Shown here: positions 11,126 to 19,712 of the stretch, piece by piece | Position numbering within the stretch: position 1 is the first letter of the stretch | Layout of the letters: every line of letters begins with the position of its first letter | NCBI GenBank assembly: GCA_963556495.2 | Contig: OY747713.1 | Location: 50,379,328 to 50,443,327 of the forward strand | DNA from: Valencia hispanica | Lineage: Eukaryota > Chordata > Actinopteri > Cyprinodontiformes > Valenciidae | Direction of reading: 5' to 3' | Length of the DNA stretch: 64,000 nucleotides | Made by a program: the position numbers and the translations under genes | Notes under the pieces: generated by a model | What the model was told of the DNA's origin: nothing | The model's input: only the letters and a program-made list of their open reading frames with translations | Databases searched by the model: none

Positions 11126-11185
11126 AATCTACATCTACATGCTCCCACTAGCCCAGATTATAACAACCAATAATATTAGCTAAAT
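11126..11185 (+). repeat. Local duplicate of an internal L2 segment
   Basis: CTACATGCTCCCACTAGCCC followed by AGATTATAACAACCAA repeats sequence already present at 10879-10920 in the same LINE copy, about 250 bp upstream, and replaces the expected downstream LINE sequence. This looks like template switching or a repair join during insertion. Confidence 0.6.
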
Positions 11186-11189
11186 CAAT

Positions 11190-12870
11190 TAGGTAAATCA
11201 ATTACCTTTTGGAGAATAGTTTCTATTTTGTGGATCGGTCAACGCAGAGATTGATCTAATTTAGTAATTGGACATACTAAGAAAGTGATTTCAAAAACGA
11301 CTTATACGATTAGTTTTCGTTGTTTAGACTATCTATTTTAAAGCCGATCTGTATTTTGAATACCGGTAGTAATCTTTATTGTTTCCGAAGGATGGCGGTC
11401 TGCAAAAGCAGGCCACACTAATCAGATAAAACCGTGCAGAGCTAATGTCGCTCGTGTTTTAGTTTAGCACCAAAGAATAAAAGGAAAAAAAACCTCTCAG
11501 ATGGAGTAACTCATGTTGTAAGATTTAAAATGACAATCAGTCTGTCATAGACCTTTTAAAACACCATTCAAACCATGGGCCGACAAGCCTGTTATACCCA
11601 AGCGATCTAAAGAATTACATCTTACAAATGCAGCAATAACAGTGAAATAGACTAAACAAACCTTAAGATTGTTTTTTCCAAAGCTAATTAACCTTTTACC
11701 CAGATACAACCTTACATCTGTTGTGATTACATTTCTCATAAGATGGACTGAGCAGACCACTTTTCCTAGCAATCCTAGCAGTGACCCCCAACACACTCCT
11801 ATTGGTCCGTGACCACCCATGGTGACATCTGCGATGACATCACGGCCAAAGGGGCTATAAGAGTAGTCGCGCCCATTTTCAAACTGTTCTCAAGCCAGAA
11901 GTTTCAGAGAAACTAAGGCTCAACAGAGGACATCTCACCGGTGAAGATTCTCTTTTGTTCTGACTTCTGGACCAGGGAATAACTCATTTCAAAGCTTCGA
12001 AGTGCTCACCCCGTTTGCGTAACCAGGGTGCGCGATATAAGAACTGTTCCAAGACAGTTCGTTAGCCCAGCCTGCATCTGGGCCACACGGTCCTTAAATC
12101 CTGTACAGGTTTTTTTATAACTCTTCCTTTTCTTGCTCAACTACAGACACAATTTGCTCTCCTAGTGGACTGGACTTCCTTCAAAGCAAAGTAGGACTGA
12201 ACCGGTTCATTTATACTAATATTGTGTCTGGGCAGAGATAAATAGAGGAAATAGAGTTTTAACGAGTTAGATCTCGTTCATTGTTGGTTTAAAGTGTTTT
12301 TAAGCACTGTACTTGTTTGCTCATTTTTGCATTGCCGCATGCATAAGTTTGAGCTGTAATTGCTGTGTTTGAAACAATTTGTTTTATCCTGAGCAGATTA
12401 CACCTTTCTTTTTTTTTTCACTTCCTTTCTTTTCCTCCCTCTCTCGCTCCTTGATCACCGTCGGCAGAGTCGGACACTGTCCGGCCTGCGTTAGCTGATC
12501 TTAGCTGAAAAGTTTATCGCCATTCTCTTTGGTCTGTTGGTAAAGCAGAAGCCTTCCCACATGGACGCTTCAGCCCATGTGCTCTGTCCATTTTAGCCAA
12601 AGCTAGTTTATGGCCCTTTGTCACCTTACACTACATGTCCCCCCCCCTCCATCTTGGTACAAAACTGAGATTCATGACTTTGTCTCCTATGCTACCTGTG
12701 ATTTGAGCCCCTGGAATGAGGCCCCCCCTCAGCTGTTCTCACTGATTCATTTCATGTTAATTGTTTTTAATGTTCACCTAATATTGTTGTCTAAGATCTG
12801 TAGTAGTTTTTTCATGCTTTAGAATAGATGGGATTTTCTATTTTCTAAATAAAGTCCCCTTAACTTAAAG
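11190..12870. other. Unclassified DNA with a promoter-like stretch
   Basis: No recognisable protein. 11840-11960 has a TATA-like GGGGCTATAAGAGTAG followed by GCGCCCATTTTC, preceded by GATGACATCACGG (a CRE-like TGACATCA), which resembles a promoter in an LTR or gene. 12620-12850 ends in CTAAATAAAGTCCCC, a polyadenylation-like end. I could not pair these into LTRs or find a target duplication. Confidence 0.3.
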
Positions 12871-12882
12871 AGAAGTTGTTCA

Positions 12883-13404
12883 ATTCAATTCAGTTTATTT
12901 ATATTTATTTCAAGATAAAAATCACAAAGTGCTTCACAACAGAGAAAAGGAACATTAGATAGATGAATAAAACCGCTAAATCAAATTCAAAGCAGATTTG
13001 AAAAGATACGTTTTAAGCTGGCCTTTAAAAGCAGCAACAGTGTCCACAGATCTCAGTGATAAAGGCAACGAGTTCCAAAGTGTCGGAGCCGCCACGGAGA
13101 AAGCTCGGTCACCTTTTCTTTTCAGTCTAGAATGGGGAACAGACAAGAGGTCCTGCATGCATGACCTCAGCATTCTCGATGGAGTGTAGGGGATCAGAAG
13201 TTCTGAGATGTACTCAGGGGTTTGTCCATGTAGAGCTCTCCATGTCAAAACAAGAATTTTAAATTTCACACGGTAGGAGATTGGAAGCCAGTGAAGTTCC
13301 ATGAGTAGAGGAGTTATATGGCAATATTTTGAGGATTTGTTTAAGGGTATATCGCAAAACTGCGGGAATTTGTTGATTACCGACTGCGGTAAGAAAAAAT
13401 CCAA
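12883..13404 (-). mobile_element. L2-type LINE 3' end, second subfamily
   Basis: The minus-strand 142-codon frame (13404-12976) is the C-terminal region of an L2-like ORF2: HITPLLMELHWLPISYRVKF, ALHGQTPEYISELL, GDRAFSVAAPTLWNSLPLSL and FKGQLKTYLF. The 3' UTR and tail follow to 12883 (AAGCACTTTGTG...AATAAACTGAATTGAATTG on the minus strand). It differs clearly from copies A-D and is another subfamily. Reverse transcriptase and endonuclease are lost; the first ~20 codons read into the neighbouring hAT sequence and are not LINE. Confidence 0.85.
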
Positions 13405-13429
13405 ACCGGCACGGTCCTATGTATTGCCG

Positions 13430-14041
13430 TATGTACCTTTTTAGCACACAAAGATTGCAATATTACAGAATATCTTGCATTTAGCAAACTGCCAACTTCT
13501 GTGAAACTCTTACAAAAAGCATATTGGATGTGAGTTGCACAATACTTGCATACAGTTGCAGTTCTATGTATTATTTTATTTCCGCTGTCATCATAAGTAA
13601 CATGAAATCCAAAATGTTCCCACACACCAGATTTATACGACGCTGGCGCATCCTCCAACTCCGGGCGCGGGCAGCCTTCCTTTCCTCTCCCACTTGCCAT
13701 TTCTACACAGTATTGTGACCTGCAGCACTCACTCCACACCCTAGACACCCATTGACTGTATAGACACTTCAATTCTTTCGCACGAAAGGGAAACACTTCG
13801 TCTTCTTCTTCTTTTTGTTTTACGGCGGTTGGTTGGCATCCAACGATAGGTGCATTACCGCCCCCTTCTGCTCTGGAGTGTGGACCAGACAACAGGGAAA
13901 TAGAAACACACTGAGGTCTCATACACATATGGAGCACGAGGCTACATTGTGCATGCCTCGAACAGTGCGAACGCATGCTCCGAACCGAGACAAGCGAACC
14001 GAACGGTTCATATTTTATTTTCATGAACCGTGCCACCCCTA
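13430..14041 (-). pseudogene. hAT transposon 5' end with BED zinc-finger fragment
   Basis: The minus strand has a Met at 13700 followed by a BED-type finger: KSGVWEHFGFHV, a TVCKYC zinc pair and a His shortly after, as in ZBED/hAT transposases, which use it to bind DNA. The catalytic RNase H-fold and dimerisation regions are absent; the sequence degenerates after CKYC and meets the L2 tail near 13405. The other end reads CTAGGGGTGGCACGGTTC on the minus strand at 14041, typical of hAT termini, with a subterminal hairpin (CGGTTCATGAAAA / ATATGAACCG, about 14003-14032). The frame from 14036 is open through the 5' region, but the upstream part is probably untranslated. No partner inverted repeat is present. 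Confidence 0.65.
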
Positions 14042-15740
14042 GTTTTGGTAAAATTTGAATATAAACACAATTTTGAAGAACAGTTTATAGTATACTAATA
14101 TATATTGAGTATAGTATACTCCTTATACTAGAAGGAGAGGGAAATATAGGTTTGTAATTCAGTTTGAATAAGGATTCAAATTCAATTTGAATTACAGGCT
14201 TTCTTTGGGTTTTTGGGCATAAAAACTAAAGTCCTTCAATGAGGATTATCTAAACACGGATTCTTGATTGATTTCCTCTTGCATCAAGAGTTAATGAAGT
14301 GGCTCATTAACTTAAGTTGTGAAGTGCGTTTAGCATTGCCTGATGCAGCAGCCACATCAAGATAATCTAAACCAACCTCTCAAGTCTGCTAATTCTATTT
14401 AAAATCATCTCTGACCTAATCCCTTACTTATAATCAACTAAGTATATCCTCTGAATTAGCTCACATATGTTTGGACTACCATGCTCTACACTTAGCTGGA
14501 GATCACATCAGGGGCCTCCTGATTGGGGATACTTTCCTTCCAGAGAGGACCAGAGGTGGACCTTGGGGGTCACGACATGGAGCAGCTACAAGGGAAGCAT
14601 GCACAGTTCAACACCAAGTCGAGATTTAATATTTCATTGAGTTCTGACAGATGTCGAGACAAAGTGTGGCCGTCCTTGGGGGCAGGAGGTCGTCAGAATC
14701 TTTTCCCAACAATATGAATGAAGTGGTGAACAAAAGAACACCACAAATAAAGACCCTGGTGGGTTTTTCATTCTGACCAACAAGTTATGTCTTAACAAGG
14801 TCGTCTGAATGGATGATCCCTGGTTATTTTGAGGTAATTCCATGTCAAGCATGATTCAAGTGTGATTATAAATTGATTGATTGATCATTGTCTTTTTTTG
14901 TCGGCTCTCTTCACACCCATTAGAAATTGTATCAATTTGAAATATGTCTGTTTCTTTTGGGCATTACTGTAGCGAAAGAAAAAGAGAGGAATGTTACAGA
15001 AAATTTCAATGTCAATTATTGGTTAAGTAATTATTACAAAAGGAATCATGGGAATATGACAAAATTAATAAGAGTCAGGGAAGATGCCTTTCACCCACTC
15101 TGATCTAACTTCTGACTCCTCAGCTTTGAGGAGTGTTTTGGTTAACCTTGCAATAATGACATAATATCAGAGGACTGAGGGTAGAAACTTCTGGCAGAGA
15201 GGGCAGACATGATCTGGGTGCGAGAGAGTTCGAGCTACAGCCCAGACAGGCTCATGTACAAGACTGGCCATAATAAAGTATGAACGCAGATGCAGAATCC
15301 AGCCTATGTCTTCTTCTCTATGTCTTCTTTCCTATATAAAGGGAAGAATAAATGTTTTCCCCACAGCAATGGTCAATTAACTTTTTTGCTAGCTAGCACT
15401 AAAACGTAAAATTTTGTAAAATTTTGTAAAATTTTGTTTGCTCAATCGATAGATGTCATGTACCAAGTTTCATGTCGATCCAGCTTATAAGGGTGAAGAA
15501 GCAATCAAAACTAGATTTTGCTTTTGTCGCGATAAAGCAAAAATTCTATTTAGGTGGAAGGAGGCGAAGCCAATAAGGTGTAAATGCAGAATCATCCAAG
15601 GATTGAGCTGACATATAGGTGGTGAGTCTGACACATGTTTGGGTGATATTAGACACAATGCGGTTCCCTCTATAATAATGCCACCTAGTGGTGTACTGTG
15701 GTACTTTTTAGTGCCTAAAATACTTCTCGCCTGTTGTACC
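14042..15740. other. Unclassified AT-rich DNA
   Basis: No supported gene. Contents: inverted AT-rich motif GTATACT...AGTATAC near 14090-14120; mirrored TTCAAATTCAATTTGAA near 14175; three 11-bp direct repeats of AAAATTTTGTA at about 15408-15438. Short frames at 14523-14717 and 14634-14852 are shadows of each other with no motif. Confidence 0.3.
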
Positions 15741-15749
15741 ACATATGTG

Positions 15750-16000
15750 AACACCACTAAATAGATCCCTGCATGCCTGTTCTTCCCACTCTGTGGGCTT
15801 GGCTCCCCTAATAATGAAAAATCTGTAGAATAATAGGGTTGCCTGCTCCACTGGAGCAGGTGAACAGGCATGCCTTGCATTGCCTGTTCCAGCCACTCCG
15901 TGGACTTCATAACAAATTGTGAAAAATCCCTACAATTACAATAGGATCCCCTGCTCTGCTCTGCATGCATGGCCTGTTCTGCCCATTCCACATTCTTGGA
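15750..16000. repeat. Imperfect tandem repeat of about 110 bp
   Basis: Three partial units each begin near GCCTGTTC and CCACTC or CCATTCCAC, then run AATNNTGAAAAATCTGTAGAATAATAGG-like sequence into CCTGCTC: starts near 15775, 15880 and 15972. The middle contains a palindrome GCCTGCTCCACTGGAGCAGG. Overlapping minus frames are not genes. Confidence 0.45.
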
Positions 16001-16091
16001 ACCCTTATAATTGCTTGCTAAAACTGGCAGATAGTACCTTTACTTTCCTTGTAAAATTCAAGTTATATCCACTCACATGTTTCTATTAAAT

Positions 16092-16140
16092 GCAACGTTA
16101 TAACCCCTAAATATTATAACCCCCAATGTTATAACCCCCC
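16092..16140. repeat. Short tandem repeat of TTATAACCCC
   Basis: Three copies of TTATAACCCC with small spacers directly before the LINE sequence that begins at about 16145. Confidence 0.6.
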
Positions 16141-16144
16141 TAAC

Positions 16145-17290
16145 CCCTTGCCCTGACATCCCACATCATGAAGGTCCTAGAGAGACTCCTGTTGGCACCC
16201 CTAAGTAAGCAAACAAGAATGTATCAGGACCCATTGCAGTTTGCTTATAGCTGTGGAGTTGGAGTTGAAGATGCCATCATCCACCTGCTTTAACCAACCC
16301 ACTGTCATCTGGACAAAGCAGGCAGCACTGTGAGGATCATGTTCTTTGATTTCTCCAGTGCATTTAACACAATTCAGCCTGATTTGCTTTGTCAGAAACT
16401 TTTGAAGACACAGGTGGAGCCCTCAACAATAGCCTGGATCATGACTACCTGACAAACAGACCCCAGTTTCCTAAACTGAAGAATTGTGTGTCCAACCAGG
16501 TGGTCAGCACCACAGAAGCACCACAGGGGACCGTACTCTCACCATTCCTTTTCACTCTGTACACCTAAGACTTCCAGTACAAATCAGAGACCTGTCATCT
16601 GCAGAAATACTCAGATGACTCTGCAATTGTCGGGTGTATCAGAGATGGACAAGAAGCTGAATACAGAGAGCTGGTGAGAGATTTCAGAAAAAAACAGGGG
16701 TAAGTCAAACACTGTTTCCATCATGGGAGAAGAAGTGGAGGTGGTTGGGGAGTATAAATACCTCGGAGTTAACCTTGACAACAGACTGGACTGGAGACTG
16801 AACGTGAAACCGTCTACAAGAAGGGGCAGAGCAGACTGTACTTCTTGAGGAAGCTTAGGTGCTTCAAGGTTTGCAGCAAGATGCTGCAGACCTTCTAGAA
16901 GTCCGTTGTGGAGAGTGTAATCTCTTCAGCCATCATCTGTTGGGGTAGCAGCATCAGAGCCAGGGACTTAAAAAGGCTAAACAACCTGATAAAGAAGGCT
17001 GGTTCTATTCTGGGGACGACTGTGGAACATCTGGAGATGATGATGCAAAGAAGGACTCTTCATAAAACCAAAGGAATTATGGCCCTGAGCATCCTCTTCA
17101 TGAGACTGTCATACAACAATAGAGCGTCTTCAGTCGGAGGCTTCATCAGTTTCGCTGCAATACAGACCGCTACAGGAAATCCTTCCTGCCCACAGCCATC
17201 ATTATCTACAACAACTCCTTAAAGAATTAATTATATGAGCTATACCAACACTTAATTTCCCTCTAGGATCAATAAAGTATTTTTGAATTT
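16145..17290 (+). mobile_element. Rex1-like LINE, 5'-truncated plus-strand copy
   Basis: Translated similarity to a non-LTR reverse transcriptase starts at HIMKVLER (16160s), then GVGVEDAIIHLL, FFDFSSAFNTIQPDLL, a GAPQGT-like segment in shifted frames, and YSDDSAIV at about 16606-16629, so the catalytic YxDD was present. It continues with GEYKYLGVNLDNRLDW, ESVISSAIICWGSSIRARDL (16908-17222) and ends in CCCTCTAGGATCAATAAAGTATTTTTGAATTT. Several stops and frameshifts break the frame (for example TAA at about 16291 and TGA at about 16452), so it is not functional. The endonuclease is missing. I call it Rex1/Babar-like from its protein and AATAAAGTATTT tail; such proteins are often annotated as jockey-like. 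Confidence 0.8.
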
Positions 17291-17302
17291 TAATTTGAAT
17301 TG

Positions 17303-17460
17303 AACTAATGTCCATACCGTATGAATTTACACCTTCAAGAAGAGACTGAATGTCTTTTAAAACAGAAGTGAAGAAGAAGAATTAATTATATTAGCTATAC
17401 CAACACTGAATTTCCCTCTGAGATCAATAAAGTATTTTTGAATTTGAATTGAATTTGTTT
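17303..17460 (+). repeat. Shared LINE 3' flank and second LINE tail
   Basis: 17303-17366 (GAACTAATGTCCATACCGTA to ACAGAAGTG) is the same sequence that flanks the other Rex1-like copy at 32463-32527 in reverse orientation. It is followed at 17377-17456 by a second LINE tail (TGAATTTCCCTCTGAGATC, AATAAAGTATTTTTGAATTT) matching 17235-17290. Confidence 0.7.
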
Positions 17461-17645
17461 AGAGCAGCCTTTGAGTAATGTTTTAATGTATCATATGTTT
17501 TGTTTGTGCTTCTTTGTGTATTGCTGTATTACTTTACTTTGACTTTCTTTTACTGCTATTTTTATTTTACCCCCTAATCAGGTAAAGCACCTTGAATGAT
17601 CTTGTTGTTGAAACTGTGCTATACAAATAAAACCGCCTTGTCTTT
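17461..17645 (+). repeat. L2 LINE 3' end
   Basis: AAAGCACCTTGAATGATC, then GTGCTATACAAATAAAACC and GCCTTG match the 3' end of copy D at 38.27-38.33 kb. Only the 3' UTR is present. Confidence 0.75.
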
Positions 17646-17649
17646 CTCT

Positions 17650-19085
17650 GCCTTGGCTTTGAAATACTGAAAACAACAGTTTAAAAGATCTCAAAAAGCA
17701 ACTCATCATACTCTGATCTACAGACTTTCAAGAACAGATGTGAAACAAAAGACACTGACATCTCTCCATTAAGCATTAGTTACAAATCCTAGTTTAAGGC
17801 TTGCACCTCTAAGGAAATGTAAAAATGAAGTATAAGGAAGTTCAAAAAATTTTTTGGAAGATGTAGTGAAAATAGCAAAAATAATAAGTTAAACTGTTTT
17901 AGATAGTTCATCCTAAGTTAAACTGGTTTAATACTGGCGCGAGCTGTAGCCCATCTGCATCTGCTCAACCACAGGCATAAATGAAGCCTTTGAGCTTCTT
18001 TTTATTGTAAATGGAGAGTGAATGCTCTATCAGTGGCGGCACAGTGGAAACAAGCTAGCTCGGGATTCTAGATAAACACCGGAGAGCTACTGGATGCCGT
18101 CAGCGGGCACATTCATATACAGACAATAGTGCTCTGATCAGAACAATGATTATGCAGGCCCTCTCCCATCCTGTTATTTGCAGCCCACTTTCTCCATTCC
18201 TATCATTTTAATTAATTCTGTGATATTTCCAAAGTCTGGGCTGTATAGACCCCTAATGAGAAACCTCATCAAAAGACGCACAAGGCAGGTAATTTGAGCT
18301 GGTGCTAGCATGATAAGTTGCACTCATGGCCTCCTCCTCCTCCTGTATTCCCAATTACATGTTTTTTCTTCTTCTTGTCCAGCATAAAAAAAGGTTTTCT
18401 TGTTCAGCTAAAGAACACCTGCATTTATGTTTTCTTTCTCCTCTCTCTTTGTTGTACTTTTTTATTGTGACTGATATTTGTTTTTGTACTGATAGCCATC
18501 TCACTGACTTTAATCAGCCATCCATCAATGTGACAATGCTTTCAGAATAAAGGTTTTCAGCCGCTAGTTAATTAATCTGCCTGCGCCTGTCTGCCTGCAT
18601 TGCTCAATCATGGAGTAAATAAAAGCAGTCAAGAATGTAATTGTTTGTTTTCTGTGCAGAGTTTGGAAAGAGCCACTTTTTCATCTCAAGGAGCTGTGAA
18701 AGTTGCCCTTTTTATTTTTATTTTCAAAGGGTATTTCATAAGCACACAAATATCACATTTCACATAAATTTGAGTTTGTACTTTCTTCTACAAAAGTCAT
18801 TCATTAAACAGTTAGTCATTTTGTACATTATGGAGGTGTTATTGGTGCAAAAGTATTTGTGTCTTATAACAGAGAAGTTGAAGTCACAAAGGGAAATTCT
18901 GTGGCAGTTTTTTAGTGGTAGATTTTTTTTCAGTCTTTCACAAACACAAAATAACAGTACCACCCCTTCAATCTTTTAAGTAATCTGCTCTAGTTTAAAA
19001 ACTAAAACACTTTAACTCTTCAAGCCGGGACTACATTATTCTACACTAATGGCAGAATCTGTCAAATACACTTTGGGATTAGTGA
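17650..19085. other. Unclassified AT-rich DNA
   Basis: No recognised gene or element end. Frames at 18326-18550, 18641-18979 (plus) and 18760-18963 (minus) are low-complexity or hydrophobic and lie in AT-rich sequence, with no motif to support them. Confidence 0.3.
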
Positions 19086-19089
19086 AACC

Positions 19090-19403
19090 TTATTTGATTT
19101 GTGCTGCAATGCCCTGTTGGACAGGGGGCATCCCAGTAAATGAGCATCCTCCATGTCCTGCTATCAACTTTTTACTTTCTTTGATATAGAAAGTGCTCTG
19201 TCTTCACGAACCTCTAGACGGTCGTGGCAGATGGCCGTTTGTACTGAGCCAGGTTCTGATAGAGGTTTCTTCCTGCTAAAGGGGAGTTTTTCCTCTTCAC
19301 TGTTGCTACATGCTTGCTCAGTATAAGGGATTGTTGAGGAATTGCTGATGTTGGAGTCTGCATCAACAGGGTGCAACTGCCAGTCAATGACTCATTGTAA
19401 TTT
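19090..19403 (+). repeat. LINE 3' UTR, left half
   Basis: Contains CTAGACGGTCGTGGCAGATG and AGGTTTCTTCCTGCTAAAGG, a sequence widely found in teleost L2-type LINE 3' UTRs. The unit continues at 21811 after the inserted LTR element; rejoining the two sides at AATTT gives CATTGTAATTTGCTGGGATT. The L2 assignment is from memory of similar fish sequence. Confidence 0.6.
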
Positions 19404-19693
19404 TGTCACGCTGCCCTATTCCTGCCTCATTGTCTTCACCTGTCTGTCTCATCAACCACACCTGATCCCACTCACCTCCTGCCTTTAAGACCCCTCACTT
19501 CCTTTCACTCCCGGCCGGATCATTAGTAATTGTCAATCCCCATGGTGTGTCGTTCTTCCTGCTGTCTTCCTTCCCTGCCCGATGTCCAGTGTCTCCGTTC
19601 ACCACCATCATCACGATCTCCTCACTATAATAAACATCCTGCACCTTCCTTCACCGAGTGCGTTTGGGTCCATTCTCCACACACCATGTGACA
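19404..19693 (+). repeat. Left LTR of the short LTR element
   Basis: 290 bp. TTTAAG at 19484-19489 serves as a TATA-like box 29 bp before GGCCGGATCATT (19513-19524), the probable RNA start. AATAAA lies at 19629-19634. Differences from the right LTR are at 19483 (C/A), in CCCTGCCC versus CATGCCT near 19576-19581, in CACTATAA versus CACAATAA near 19626, and in CCATGTG versus CCACGTG near 19687. Confidence 0.9.
19513..19524 (+). promoter_or_regulatory. Candidate self-primer sequence at the RNA 5' end
   Basis: GGCCGGATCATT is the exact reverse complement of AATGATCCGGCC at 19695-19706. It lies 29 bp downstream of the TATA-like box, where transcription should begin. In the Tf1/sushi branch of Ty3/gypsy elements the 5' end of the RNA itself folds onto the primer-binding site and is cleaved to prime first-strand DNA. 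Function here is inferred from position and complementarity. Confidence 0.6.
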
Positions 19694-19694
19694 G

Positions 19695-19706
19695 AATGAT
19701 CCGGCC
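19695..19706 (+). other. Primer-binding site complementary to the element's own LTR
   Basis: AATGATCCGGCC starts two bases after the left LTR, exactly where a primer-binding site belongs, but it does not start with the TGG expected for a tRNA 3' CCA end. Twelve consecutive bases pair with 19513-19524. Confidence 0.65.
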
Positions 19707-19712
19707 CTAAAC

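Noticed and set aside
11840..12000. Promoter of a host gene
   Set aside because: TATA-like and CRE-like motifs are present, but no exon or ORF follows; could equally be an LTR.
13815..14042. 75-codon plus-strand frame
   Set aside because: Lies antisense to the hAT 5' end and covers its subterminal hairpin.
18326..18979. Hydrophobic ORFs as a membrane-protein gene
   Set aside because: Composition follows T-rich DNA; no start context, splice structure or known domain.
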